Positions 10,080 to 19,168 of a stretch of DNA of 64,000 nucleotides are shown here, one piece after another. This DNA comes from Marichromatium gracile. Lineage in GTDB: Bacteria; Pseudomonadota; Gammaproteobacteria; Chromatiales; Chromatiaceae. A model generated the notes under the pieces. The model was not told the origin of the DNA. It made no database searches and saw nothing but the letters and a program-made list of their open reading frames with translations. Numbering within the stretch: position 1 is the stretch's first letter; each line of letters begins with the position of its first letter. The DNA is taken from assembly GCF_004343155.1 (NCBI RefSeq), contig NZ_SMDC01000012.1:1-64000 (forward strand), given 5' to 3'. The position numbers and the translations under genes are program-made.

Positions 10080-10666
10080 GCGGGGATTGTGGGTGCACTA
10101 CAGTTACGCGTCTACACGCCGCCCGAAATCGCCATCGCCCTTGGACCCCCAGGTCTCAGAACTCGCCCGCGATAGCATCGAAAATACCCTGCTGGATCAT
10201 CGCTTTCTGGGATGTCAGGAAGGTCTTGAGCGCATCGACGGCTTTCTCGCGGCGGCTGCCAAGACCATCGACGAGACCGCCGAGCCGTTCATCGCAGCGG
10301 CCAATACCGAAGCCCAAGGTGCCGAGCCGTTCCCCGGCAAGGATCTGTGCTAGCGGCTGATGATGAATGCCTTCTAGGCCAGAATGTTCGCCCCCTCTGA
10401 GAGAAAAGTGCCCGACACTGGAGCGCTCGGTCGAGCACGACATCCCAAGCCGGATCGAGTCCAATGCTCCCGAGCTGGCCCGCTCGCTTCAATGTCGAGA
10501 CCTTGACGCTGGCCCTTCTGGATGATGGGATGCTGGGGACATTGCCCCTCGTTTGGGTTTCGCCAACCTGGAAGGTGACCAGCTGGCCATGATGGAAGAG
10601 ACTTGGCGCTCATCGAACGCCTGCATCGATGCGCTGCTCAGGTCGATAGGGTACGCCGAAGCATGA
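10080..10666 (+). pseudogene. Probable broken gene upstream of the HNH nuclease
   Basis: No single frame spans this 590-base stretch, but protein-like segments follow one another in shifting plus-strand frames: VSELARDSIENTLLDHRFLG (about 10156), CPTLERSVEHDIPSRIES (about 10408), FNVETLTLALLDDGMLG (about 10488), and GDIAPRLGFANLEGDQLAM onward to ...RSIGYAEA-stop at 10664-10666. The last stop overlaps the ATG of the HNH gene in an ATGA arrangement, which suggests a former operon partner now frameshifted. The minus strand of 10156-10350 could instead be read as a worn HsdS-like tail (KAMIQQGIF). I cannot name the gene. Confidence 0.35.
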
Positions 10667-11955
10667 TCGATCCGATCGGGAACAACTCGCTACCTCCCGC
10701 ACCCGAACTCAACATCAGCGCGCTCTCGGCATTGTTCCGGCACACCACGAACTCTTACAAGTTCGTTTTCTTCCTCGCGCTTCTGGATCTGCTCAAGCGT
10801 CACCGCTTCGACGCCGAACGGCCTTATACATACGATGAACTCACCGTCGAGATGCTGGTGATCGCGTGGTATCCGCACACCTTCTTCAAGCTGTCGTTCG
10901 GCGCTCAGGATACGATCGCGCAGAAGCTCGATGGGCTAGAGCTGGACTTGGGTCGCGCCAATCACAGCGTTGTGGATCACAAGGCACTGCGTGCAGCCTT
11001 GGAAGCGGCTTCGCTCAAGGACGCCGGGCGGCTGATGGAGTTCGTCCCCTATCGTCTGCTGGCTCCCTTCCTTGAACCGCACTTGCAGGGCGTCGATCGC
11101 GGTGCCTGGATGGTGTTCGAGCGCGCCATGCCCGCGATCACCAATACCCACTTCGAGACGGCACGTCCACTCTACCGCTTCGATAGCGACGACTATCAGC
11201 ACTGCTCGGCCATACGCTGGCATCCAGCCTGGGTGGCCTATTTGGAGCGACACTGGTCGATCATCAAGAGCTGGGCGGCGTGGCGCTGGCTGCACTACAT
11301 GCAGCGGCGCAATCCAACCACGCCGAGTCTGTCGAACAAACTCTTTCCTCCGGCCAAGCGCGAGGCGCTGACCAAGCAGACGAAGTATTGGCGCGGGATC
11401 CTGGAGCAGGAGACCGATCCCCCGCTGACCTGCATCTATTCCGGCGAGCCGCTGACTGCCGCGAGCTTCGCTCTCGATCACTATCTGCCGTGGTCGTTCG
11501 TGGTTCACGATCAGCTCTGGAACCTGATCCCAACCCCGTCTGCGGTGAACTCGGCCAAATCCAACCGGCTCCCGAGCGTTGACTATCTGCCGGGCTTCGT
11601 GTCCTTGCAGCATCGCGGTTTGTTGATCGCCCGCCAGTCGCTCGGCGAGGCGCGCTTCGGCAAGGTGGTCGAGGACTATCTGGCCGATTTGCATCTACCG
11701 TCGCTGGAAGCGCTGTTGGACTTCGATCAACTCCAGAATGCCTACGCGCGCACTCTCGGTCCTCTACTGACTCTGGCCACCAACCAGGGCTTCATTCCCG
11801 ACTGGCACTACAGGTCCCTGAGTGTGGACCCCATGACTGCCCCGAGTGTGGTGGCCCTCCCGCACCCGATGCGCCTGGAAGCGGCGACCGATCAGGTCGC
11901 CGACAGTCAGGATCTCGGGCACGCGCCCCCGCCCTCAGCGCTTTGCCCATCCTGA
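10663..11955 (+). CDS. HNH endonuclease domain protein
   Basis: A 430-residue protein of unknown biological role with a C-terminal HNH nuclease. The nuclease core is CIYSGEPL (about 265) followed by FALDHYLPWSFVVHDQLWNL and NSAKSNRLP, giving the His-Asn-His-type beta-beta-alpha-metal layout without paired CxxC zinc knuckles. The N terminus (SALFRHTTNSYKFVFFLALL) is a helical region typical of this nuclease group. I chose ATG 10663 rather than the TTG 60 bases upstream because the TTG extension belongs to another remnant frame. Such stand-alone HNH proteins commonly sit in defence or mobile islands. The tail after about residue 390 may be altered by a frameshift. Confidence 0.75.
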   Translation: MIDPIGNNSLPPAPELNISALSALFRHTTNSYKFVFFLALLDLLKRHRFDAERPYTYDELTVEMLVIAWYPHTFFKLSFGAQDTIAQKLDGLELDLGRANHSVVDHKALRAALEAASLKDAGRLMEFVPYRLLAPFLEPHLQGVDRGAWMVFERAMPAITNTHFETARPLYRFDSDDYQHCSAIRWHPAWVAYLERHWSIIKSWAAWRWLHYMQRRNPTTPSLSNKLFPPAKREALTKQTKYWRGILEQETDPPLTCIYSGEPLTAASFALDHYLPWSFVVHDQLWNLIPTPSAVNSAKSNRLPSVDYLPGFVSLQHRGLLIARQSLGEARFGKVVEDYLADLHLPSLEALLDFDQLQNAYARTLGPLLTLATNQGFIPDWHYRSLSVDPMTAPSVVALPHPMRLEAATDQVADSQDLGHAPPPSALCPS

Positions 11956-12047
11956 TCGACGAAACCATCCCGACCGAAGCGCTCATCAACATCGTTCCCG
12001 GATTGCACGATCTGTTCGTTCATCACTTCGGTTTTTCAGTGCTCTGA
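11940..12047 (+). pseudogene. Remnant coding frame after the HNH gene
   Basis: Overlapping the HNH 3' end in a second frame, the sequence reads LPILIDETIPTEALINIVPG and continues about 15 more residues to a stop at 12045-12047. It looks like genuine protein but has no start, so it is either the frameshifted true end of the HNH gene or a scrap of another gene. From there to 12200 I see nothing except C-rich sequence. Confidence 0.3.
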
Positions 12048-12200
12048 GGCTTCCCCCGCCCCCCATCGCCTCCGGCTTGGCTTCCCCCCCCACTGCCACC
12101 ATCCCTGTAGCTACGGTTGCATCAGGCCGTTGACCGAGGGTCGCTGCGTGTCGTGTGCCTGGGCCGAGCGGGAGTCTTCATGGGGGTCAAGCGGGGGATT

Positions 12201-12701
12201 ATGAGCGAAGACAGCAACGAAGCGGATCGTCTGGCCGCGCTCGCGCGCTACGGTCTGCTCGATACGCCGCCCGAGGAAGGGTTCGACCGGTTGACGCGGG
12301 TCGCGGCCTTTCTGTTCTCGGCGCCGATCGCGCTGATCTCGCTGGTGGATCGGGATCGACAGTGGTTCAAGTCGGCCTGCGGGCTGGCCGGGCGTGAGAC
12401 CCCGCGCGAATGGGCCTTCTGCGCGCACGCCATCCGGGGCACCGAGGTGATGGTGGTGCCCGATGCCACGCGCGACCCGCGCTTTTGCGACAACCCGCTG
12501 GTGACTGGGCCGCCGCACATCCGTTTCTATGCCGGGGCGCCCTTGCTCACCGCCGACGGCTTCGCGCTCGGCACCCTGTGCGTGATCGACGCCACGCCCC
12601 GCCCGGGGATGTCCGGCGGGCATCAGTTGATCCTGCGCGATCTCGCGCGCCTGACCATGGATCTGTTGGAGTTGCGTCAGATGCGTGGCGGGATCCATTG
12701 A
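12201..12701 (+). CDS. GAF domain protein
   Basis: A 166-residue protein consisting almost entirely of one GAF sensory domain. ADRLAALARYGLLDTPPEEG leads into FDRLTRVAAFLF..PIALISLVDRDRQWFKS, and the C-terminal sheet reads GAPLLTADGFALGTLCVID. Such short GAF proteins sense small ligands or redox state and usually act with kinases. It ends 27 bases before the hybrid kinase gene and is probably the first gene of that operon. ATG 12201 is preceded by GGGGGA; an ATG at 12180 is possible. Confidence 0.85.
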   Translation: MSEDSNEADRLAALARYGLLDTPPEEGFDRLTRVAAFLFSAPIALISLVDRDRQWFKSACGLAGRETPREWAFCAHAIRGTEVMVVPDATRDPRFCDNPLVTGPPHIRFYAGAPLLTADGFALGTLCVIDATPRPGMSGGHQLILRDLARLTMDLLELRQMRGGIH

Positions 12702-12728
12702 TATCGCCCGGATGAATCTGGGACGAGC

Positions 12729-15700
12729 ATGACAGAGGGGCAGGGGGCGATGCCTGATCGAGCTGACAGTGCGTTCACGGTCGCCGGTGGTCGTACCGGT
12801 GGACGTGTCTTGCTGCCGAGGGCGGTCGGTGTCGGTGAGGTCTTCGCCCTGCGTGGTTATCTGATCGCCAGCCTGACGATCATCGCGCTGTTGCTGAGCG
12901 CAAGCTTTCTCGTCCTCTCCGAGGGCTTGCGCGAACTCGAGGGGGCGAGCCGGGTGGTCAATCTCTCGGGGCGGCAGCGGATGCTGGTGACCCGGGTGGA
13001 TGCCCTGATGACCCGGCTGCCGCTGACCGAGGAGCCGGGGCAGGTGAAACGCCTGCACGATGAACTCGCGGCCAATCTGGCCCAGCTCGAGCGGGTGCAT
13101 CGCGCGTTGATCGACGGCTCCGCCGAGTTGCGGCTGGCGCGCGCGGAGAGTCACGCGGTGGAGGCCATCTATCACGAGCTGCCCTATCGGCTCGATGACG
13201 CCATGGTGCGTTATCTTGCCCGGGTGCGCGAGGCGCTGGCATCCGGTCTCGGCGAGCGCGGCGGCACGGGGGGCGTGCTCCCGGAGCTGTGGGCGTTGCG
13301 CAATGAGGTGGTGCTCGGGCTCGAGGCGCTCACCAAGCAGTTCGAGCGAGAGGTGAGTGATGGCGTCCGCGCGGTCCGTTGGTTCGGCGTGGCGCTGTTT
13401 CTCTCGCTGCTGCTGTGTCTGATCGGGATCTGGCATTTCAGCTTCCGCCCGATGGCGCGCCGGATCATGCGCGAGCGCGAGCTGCTGCGCGGTATCACCG
13501 AGCACGTCGCCGAGGGCATCATCACCGTCGATGCCGAGGGTCGGGTGCGTTCGGCGAACCCGGCCGCGGCGCAGATCTTCGGGCGCGCGGCGAGCGCCAT
13601 GGTCGATCACGATGTCCAGACGCTGATCCCCGGGCTGGCCCTGGACGATGTCGATCTCTCGTGCGAGATGCGGGGGCGTCGGGACGACGGCAGCGAGATC
13701 CCGCTCGAGGTCTCGCGCAGCGCCATGCACGCGGCCGGTCTGCGGCTGTCGATCTGCGTGGTGCGGGATGTCTCGGTGCGCCATGATGCCGCGCAGGCGT
13801 TGCGCATGGAGCGCGCGCGGCTGCAGACCTTCGTCCGTCATACCCCGGCGGCGGTGGCGATGTTCGATCGCGAGATGCGTTATCTGCTGTGCAGCGAGCG
13901 CTGGCGCATCGATTACGGGCTCGGTGATCGGGCGTTGCTCGGCCACTGCCATTACGACATCTTCCCCGAGATCCCGGAGCGCTGGCGCGCCATCCATCAG
14001 CGTTGTCTGAAGGGGCAGATCGAGCGTTACGAGGAGGACCCATTCACCCGGGCCGACGGTACGGTCGATTGGGTGCGCTGGGAGATCCACCCCTGGTTCG
14101 ACGGCGAGTCGGTCGGCGGGATCATCATGTTCACCGAGGTCATCACCCCGCGCAAGCTGGCCGAGGCCGCGCTCAATCTGCGCGACCGCGCGATCGAGGC
14201 GGCCAGTTGCGGCATCCTCATCACCGATGCGCGCCGCGCCGACAACCCGCTGGTCTATGTCAATCCCGAGTTCGAGCGCATCACCGGCTATCGCGCCAGC
14301 GAGGTCGTCGGTCATAACTGCCGACTGTTGCAGGCCGGCGACTCGGATCAGCCCGGTGTGGAGACGCTCCGGGAGGCGCTCGGCGGGCGGCAGCCGGTCA
14401 CGGTGTTGCTGCGTAACTATCGCAAGGACGGCAGCCTGTTCTGGAACCAGATCTCGCTCGCACCGGTCTTTGACAACGACGGCGAGTTGGTCCATTTCGT
14501 CGGTATCCTCACCGACGTCACCGAGCGCATCCGTGCCGAGGAGGCGTTGCGCGAGAGTCGCGAACGCTATCGCTCACTCTATAACGACACCCCGGTGATG
14601 CTCAGCTCGATCGATGCCGAGGGTCGGCTGGTGGCGGTCAGCGATTACTGGTTGCGCAAGCTCGGTTATACCCGCGAGGCGGTCATCGGTCGTCCGGTGG
14701 TCGAGTTCCTCACCGCGGCGTCACGCCATTTCTACACCCAGCAGGCATTGCCGATGCTGGTGCGTCAGGGCAGTTGCGAGGGGGTGGCCTATACCCTCGT
14801 GCGTCGCGACGGCACGCCGCTGGAGATCGAGCTCTCGGCGATCGCCGAGGTCGACGCCGAGGGGCGGCTGGTGCGCGCCCTGGCGGTGATGAACGATGTC
14901 ACCGACAAGAAACGCACCGAGGACGAGTTGCGTCAGGTGCAGAAGCTCGAGGCGATCGGTCAGCTCACCGGTGGCATCGCGCACGACTTCAACAACCTGC
15001 TGGCAGTGGTGATGGGCAATCTGCAACTGGTCGAGCGCCGGGTACGCGATAACGACCGGGTTCGCACCAACGTGCGCAACGCCCTGGAGGCGACGGCCAG
15101 GGGCGCCGAGCTGACCCGGCAGTTGCTCGCCTTCGCTCGTCGTCAGCCGCTTGCGCCCCGGCTCACCAACGTCAATACGCTGGTCTCGGGGATGACCGAC
15201 CTGCTGCGGCGCACCCTCAGCTCGCAGATCGAGGTGGAGCTGCGGCTGTGCGAGCGGATCGCGCCGGTGATGGTCGACCCCGTGCAGCTCGAATCGGCCC
15301 TGCTCAACCTGGCGATCAATGCCCGCGATGCCATGCCCGAGGGCGGACGCTTGCTGATCGAGACCGACAACATCGAACTCGACGCACGTTATGCCGCCAC
15401 CCATCCCCAGCTCAATGCCGGCGAGTTCGTGATGATCGGCATGACCGACACCGGTGCCGGTATCCCCCGCGAGATCCAGGGACGCATCTTCGAACCCTTT
15501 TTCACCACCAAGCCCGCCGGTCAGGGCACCGGGCTCGGGTTGAGCATGCTCTATGGCTTCGTGCGCCAGTCGATGGGCGATCTCCAGGTCTACAGCGAGC
15601 CCGGTCAGGGGGCGACCTTCCGCATCTATCTGCCACAGGCCACCGACGACGATCAGGAGAGTGGGGCCTGGCGTGCTGGTGCCCGGCGGGCGCTCGTCCG

Positions 15701-16115
15701 TCATGGCCGGGGTGAGCTGATCCTGCTGGTCGAGGACGATCGCCGGGTGCGCGAGACCCATACCGCGCTGTTGGCGGAGCTCGGCTATCGGGTGATGAGC
15801 GCCGAGGATGGCGAGCAAGGCCTGGCGTTGCTGCGTGCTAACCCCGAGATCGCGCTGCTGTTCTCCGACGTCGTCATGCCCGGCGGTCTCTCCGGTCCCG
15901 AGCTGGCCGAGCAGGCGTGCGCCCTGCGTCCGACGTTGCCGGTGCTGCTGACCTCGGGGCATCCTCGCGACCATCTGGCCGGCGCACTCGGCGCGTACCC
16001 CTTCATCTCCAAGCCGTTCTCGGAGCGCAAGCTCGCCGAGGTGCTGAGCACGCTGCTCGACCCGGAGGGCGGCGCCATTGTCGAATCGGTCAATTCAGCG
16101 AAGGATGATGCTTGA
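12729..16115 (+). CDS. Hybrid sensor histidine kinase with PilJ-like and PAS domains
   Basis: A 1128-residue membrane kinase. Order: first membrane helix (about 40-62); periplasmic PilJ/NarX-like nitrate-sensor type region with LSGRQRMLVTRVDALMTRL; second helix (about 215-236); four PAS modules (about 250-735, including RITGYRASEVVGHNCRLLQA and GILTDVTERI). Then HisKA with phospho-acceptor GGIAHDFNNLL (His near 751), HATPase (NARDAMPEGGR, GAGIPREIQGRIFEPFFTTK, GTGLGLSML) and a C-terminal receiver with Asp in LLFSDVVMPGG and Lys in FISKPFSE. The ligand is unknown. Its stop overlaps the start of the REC-EAL gene, so the two are translationally coupled and likely partners. Confidence 0.92.
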   Translation: MTEGQGAMPDRADSAFTVAGGRTGGRVLLPRAVGVGEVFALRGYLIASLTIIALLLSASFLVLSEGLRELEGASRVVNLSGRQRMLVTRVDALMTRLPLTEEPGQVKRLHDELAANLAQLERVHRALIDGSAELRLARAESHAVEAIYHELPYRLDDAMVRYLARVREALASGLGERGGTGGVLPELWALRNEVVLGLEALTKQFEREVSDGVRAVRWFGVALFLSLLLCLIGIWHFSFRPMARRIMRERELLRGITEHVAEGIITVDAEGRVRSANPAAAQIFGRAASAMVDHDVQTLIPGLALDDVDLSCEMRGRRDDGSEIPLEVSRSAMHAAGLRLSICVVRDVSVRHDAAQALRMERARLQTFVRHTPAAVAMFDREMRYLLCSERWRIDYGLGDRALLGHCHYDIFPEIPERWRAIHQRCLKGQIERYEEDPFTRADGTVDWVRWEIHPWFDGESVGGIIMFTEVITPRKLAEAALNLRDRAIEAASCGILITDARRADNPLVYVNPEFERITGYRASEVVGHNCRLLQAGDSDQPGVETLREALGGRQPVTVLLRNYRKDGSLFWNQISLAPVFDNDGELVHFVGILTDVTERIRAEEALRESRERYRSLYNDTPVMLSSIDAEGRLVAVSDYWLRKLGYTREAVIGRPVVEFLTAASRHFYTQQALPMLVRQGSCEGVAYTLVRRDGTPLEIELSAIAEVDAEGRLVRALAVMNDVTDKKRTEDELRQVQKLEAIGQLTGGIAHDFNNLLAVVMGNLQLVERRVRDNDRVRTNVRNALEATARGAELTRQLLAFARRQPLAPRLTNVNTLVSGMTDLLRRTLSSQIEVELRLCERIAPVMVDPVQLESALLNLAINARDAMPEGGRLLIETDNIELDARYAATHPQLNAGEFVMIGMTDTGAGIPREIQGRIFEPFFTTKPAGQGTGLGLSMLYGFVRQSMGDLQVYSEPGQGATFRIYLPQATDDDQESGAWRAGARRALVRHGRGELILLVEDDRRVRETHTALLAELGYRVMSAEDGEQGLALLRANPEIALLFSDVVMPGGLSGPELAEQACALRPTLPVLLTSGHPRDHLAGALGAYPFISKPFSERKLAEVLSTLLDPEGGAIVESVNSAKDDA

Positions 16116-17296
16116 TGAGGCATAGCGAGCGACTTCTCGTCGTCGATGACACCCCCGGGGTGTGTGATCTCATTCGCGACGTCGCCGAGGACCTGGGTTA
16201 CGAGGTCCAGGTGGTGATGTCTCGCGATGACTTCGAGACGGTGTTCACGGCGATCGATCCGACCCTGATCACCCTCGATCTGCAGTTCCCCGGTGGCGAC
16301 GGGGTGGAGATCCTGCGTTATCTCGCCGACCAGGGCTGCGCGGCGCCGATCGTCGTCATCAGCGGCTTCGACACCCGCGTGGTCAGCTCGGCGATGCGCA
16401 TCGGCCAGACCCACGGGCTGCGGATGCTCGGCTCGCTCAGGAAGCCGTTCTCCATCCAGGATCTCGAAAACCTGATCGCGCCCATCGGCGTGCGGACATT
16501 CAAGCCCGGCGCGGCGGATCTGCGCGAAGCGCTCGATCAAGGCGACATCCTGCCTTTCTTCCAGCCCAAGGCCTGTCTGGTGCATCCCGGTGGCCCGGCC
16601 ATCTGCGAGGCCGAGGCGCTGGCGCGCTGGCAGCATCCGCAGCATGGTCTGATCGAGCCGGCGCAGTTCATCCCGCTGGCCGAATCGACCGGGATGATCC
16701 TGCCGCTGACCTGGACCATGGTCGAGCAGAGCGCCCGCCAGCTGGTGCAGTGGCGGGCCGAGGGGCGGCACCTGTCGGTCGCGGTCAATATCGCCCCGGC
16801 GGTGATCCAGGACCTCGACTATCCCGACCGCCTCGCGGCCTTGGTGGAGCGCGCCGGCGCCTCGCCCGAATGGTTCACCCTGGAGGTCACCGAGTCCGGG
16901 GCGATGCGCGACTCGGAGCGCGCCATGGACATCCTCACGCGGTTGCGGCTCAAGGGCTTCAATCTCTCCTGCGACGACTTCGGCACCGGTTACTCGTCGC
17001 TGGTGCAGCTCTATCGCATGCCCTTCTGCGAACTCAAGATCGATCGCTCCTTCGTGGTCGACTGCATCGACCAGCCAGAGGCGCGGGTGATCATCCGTGC
17101 CAGCATCGAACTCGGCCACAACCTCGGCCTGACCGTCTGCGCCGAGGGCGTGGAGACGCAGGATGTGTTCGATTATCTCCATGCCCAGGGCTGCGACTCC
17201 ATCCAGGGCTATCACGTCGGCTACCCGGTGCCGGCGACCGACCTGCCCGAGCTGGTCCGCGAGGCTTCGCGCCGACTGCTCGAGATCGAGTCTTGA
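16115..17296 (+). CDS. Response regulator with EAL c-di-GMP phosphodiesterase domain
   Basis: 393 residues: a receiver (1-125, LLVVDDTPGVCDLI, phospho-Asp in ITLDLQFPGG, Lys in SLRKPF) joined to an EAL domain (about 140-390). The phosphodiesterase residues are present: CEAEALARW (EAL), SVAVNIAP (Asn), EVTESG, CDDFGTGYSS (Asp-Asp), LKIDRSFV (Lys) and CAEGVET. It should therefore hydrolyse c-di-GMP, switched by phosphorylation. The ATG at 16115 overlaps the kinase TGA by one base; a TTG three bases earlier is less likely. The hybrid kinase is the probable phosphodonor. Confidence 0.92.
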   Translation: MRHSERLLVVDDTPGVCDLIRDVAEDLGYEVQVVMSRDDFETVFTAIDPTLITLDLQFPGGDGVEILRYLADQGCAAPIVVISGFDTRVVSSAMRIGQTHGLRMLGSLRKPFSIQDLENLIAPIGVRTFKPGAADLREALDQGDILPFFQPKACLVHPGGPAICEAEALARWQHPQHGLIEPAQFIPLAESTGMILPLTWTMVEQSARQLVQWRAEGRHLSVAVNIAPAVIQDLDYPDRLAALVERAGASPEWFTLEVTESGAMRDSERAMDILTRLRLKGFNLSCDDFGTGYSSLVQLYRMPFCELKIDRSFVVDCIDQPEARVIIRASIELGHNLGLTVCAEGVETQDVFDYLHAQGCDSIQGYHVGYPVPATDLPELVREASRRLLEIES

Positions 17297-17459
17297 GTGG
17301 GGCGGTGGACAGCGGGCATCGGGTCGCTTACCTTGAGTCCCTCGGACCCTTGGCGCAGCCCCCGGAGAGCCACGCGTGCACGTCAACTTTCCGGTTGCCG
17401 GAATTTTTGCGAACCACCCTTGCAGGTGCTTGTTTGGAAAGCCTTTCTGGCAACTGGCA

Positions 17460-17695
17460 GTCCGAACCAGAGACCCGATCTAAAGGGGATTAAGACGGGC
17501 GCGCTCGCCCATCGCGGGAGGTGAAGAGTGTCCGAACCAGAGACCCGATCTAAAGGGGATTAAGACAGCGGGAGCACTTCCCAGACCCAATCCATCCCCG
17601 AGTCCGAACCAGAGACCTGATCTAAAGGGGGTTAGGACACGACCTGCTCGCGCAGCGCGCGTTGCTCGGTGGTCCAAACCAGAGGTCAGAGATGG
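17460..17695 (+). CRISPR. Short orphan CRISPR array, 3 repeats plus a decayed fourth
   Basis: 37-base repeats at 17460-17496, 17530-17566 and 17602-17638 begin GTCCGAACCAGAGACC and end GGGGATTAAGAC. The first two are identical and the third has three changes. A worn fourth (GTCCAAACCAGAGGTCAGA) starts at 17672. Spacers are 33, 35 and 33 bases and unrelated to each other. The 3' tag ATTAAGAC resembles the common ATTGAAAC crRNA handle. This, the decay toward the right and the downstream + strand terminator all put the leader on the left (17297-17459). No cas gene is in the window. Confidence 0.85.
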
Positions 17696-17728
17696 CAGGT
17701 CTATCCGTGAACACTCCCTGCTTGTGCG

Positions 17729-17749
17729 CCGCCCCTGGGCGGTTTTTTT
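17729..17749 (+). terminator. Rho-independent terminator after the CRISPR array
   Basis: CCGCC-CCTG-GGCGG followed by seven T residues on the + strand. It lies 34 bases after the worn last repeat and points the same way, so it most simply ends the array transcript. The neighbouring murF is on the opposite strand and would not use it. Confidence 0.75.
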
Positions 17750-17815
17750 CTGTCTGGACGTGATCGAAAGGGGCCGGGAGACGGGTCCGTCTGACTGTCG
17801 GCGAGGGTGGGATGG

Positions 17816-19168
17816 TCAGTCGCTGGCAGGGAAAGCAATGCGCTGACTCAGCTCCTCGACCAGCCGGTCCAGCGCCATCGCGCGTGATCCCTTGACGAGG
17901 ATGCAGGTCGCTGGATCGGTGTCGGCGAGGATCCGTGCCGCCAGTGCCGGCGGTTGACTGCAATGATGCTCGACCTGGGCTGGTGGTGTGGGTGCGGCGG
18001 TGGCGGCGAAGCCGGGGCCGATGAGGATGCAGCGCTCGGCGCTGGCGGCGGCGAGGGCGGCGATCTCGCGATGGGCGGTGGGCGCGTGCGCGCCCAGCTC
18101 GTGCATGTCGCCGAGCACGGCGAGGCGTGGGGCGGGGCAGGTGCGCAGCAGCGCGAGCGCGGCGCGCATCGAGTCGGGGTTGGCGTTGTAGCTGTCGTCG
18201 ATCAGGGTCGGCCGGTCGGGGGTTGCGGCGAACAGGATCCGGCTGCGCCCGGGTAGCGGCTGGGCGGTATCGAGCGCAACGCGGATGCAGGACTCGGCGA
18301 TCCCCAGACGCCGTGCGACGGCGACCGCCGCCGCGGCATTGAGCTGGTTGTGGACACCAGGCAGCGCCGCTGCGACCAGCCCCGCTTCGGGGGCGAAGCG
18401 CGCGATCTGGTTGCGACAGGCCGGTGGCTCGATCGCCAGCCAGGGGGGCGCCGGGAGCAGCGCCAGGGCGTCCGGGGCGAGCTGGTCGAGCAGCGCGAAC
18501 TCCTCGCGCGCGACGCCGGCCAGATCACCGAGGAAGGCTAGATGTTCCTCGCCGATGCTGGTGATCACCGCGAGATCGGGCTGGACGAGTGCGCCGAGCG
18601 CGGCGATCTCGCCGGGGTGGTTGGTGCCGATCTCGCAGGCGACGAAGTCGTCTCCGGGGCGTGCCGCGAGCAGGGTCAGCGGCACCCCGATGTGGTTGTT
18701 GAAGCTGCGCGGGCTCTGGGTGCCGGTCAGGCCACCGGCGCTCAGCAGCTGGTGGATCAGGTGTCGGGTGGTGCTCTTGCCGTTCGAGCCGGAGACGCTG
18801 ATCACCCGGCAACCGGCGGCGCGCAGGCGCGCGCGCTGGGCCATGGCCAGTCGGTGCAGCGCTCCGAGGGTGGAGTCGACCGCGAGCAGCGCCAGTCCCG
18901 GCGGCGGGTCGGGCGGGGCGCGCTCGACGATGGCGAGCGCGGCCCCCGCGCCGGCGGCCTGGGCAAGAAAGTCGTGGCCGTCGTGTCGTACCCCGTCGAT
19001 GGCGACGAACACCTCGCCCGGGCGCAGTCGCCGTCCGTCGATGCCGAACCCGGCGAGCGGTCGCGCGGCGGGCATCGGGCCGAGCCAGTGTCCCGCGACC
19101 ACCCCGGCGAGATCCGCCGGGGTCCAGTGCGCCGCGCTGGGCGTGCTCAGTGCGACTCGACCGTGCAC
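17816..19168 (-). CDS. murF: MurF-type Mur ligase (UDP-MurNAc-tripeptide:D-Ala-D-Ala ligase)
   Basis: A 450-residue Mur ligase. MurF adds D-Ala-D-Ala to UDP-MurNAc-tripeptide in the cytosol. Visible: N-terminal substrate domain (RLRPGEVFVAIDGVRHDGHDF), ATP loop SVSGSNGKSTT, SFNNHIGVPLTLL, EIGTNHPGEIAALG, and the MurF hallmark DDSYNANPDSMRAALALL. The P-loop carries Ser in place of the usual Thr after GK, so this is a somewhat divergent MurF. A GTG at 19168 overlaps the dabA 3' end by 22 bases and is the best start. Its place outside a cell-wall cluster is odd; whether another murF exists elsewhere cannot be seen. Confidence 0.85.
   Translation of the reverse strand: MHGRVALSTPSAAHWTPADLAGVVAGHWLGPMPAARPLAGFGIDGRRLRPGEVFVAIDGVRHDGHDFLAQAAGAGAALAIVERAPPDPPPGLALLAVDSTLGALHRLAMAQRARLRAAGCRVISVSGSNGKSTTRHLIHQLLSAGGLTGTQSPRSFNNHIGVPLTLLAARPGDDFVACEIGTNHPGEIAALGALVQPDLAVITSIGEEHLAFLGDLAGVAREEFALLDQLAPDALALLPAPPWLAIEPPACRNQIARFAPEAGLVAAALPGVHNQLNAAAAVAVARRLGIAESCIRVALDTAQPLPGRSRILFAATPDRPTLIDDSYNANPDSMRAALALLRTCPAPRLAVLGDMHELGAHAPTAHREIAALAAASAERCILIGPGFAATAAPTPPAQVEHHCSQPPALAARILADTDPATCILVKGSRAMALDRLVEELSQRIAFPASD

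Noticed and set aside
10156-10464. HsdS restriction specificity subunit on the minus strand
   Set aside because: Only the last 20 residues faintly resemble an HsdS tail, there is no HsdM or HsdR, and the plus-strand remnant reading is better supported by the ATGA junction.
9069-12200. Direct repeat of the tRNA 3' end marking an att site
   Set aside because: Only a short partial similarity (CCCTACACAGCAG near 9110) was seen, and no second copy downstream, so no attachment site is claimed.
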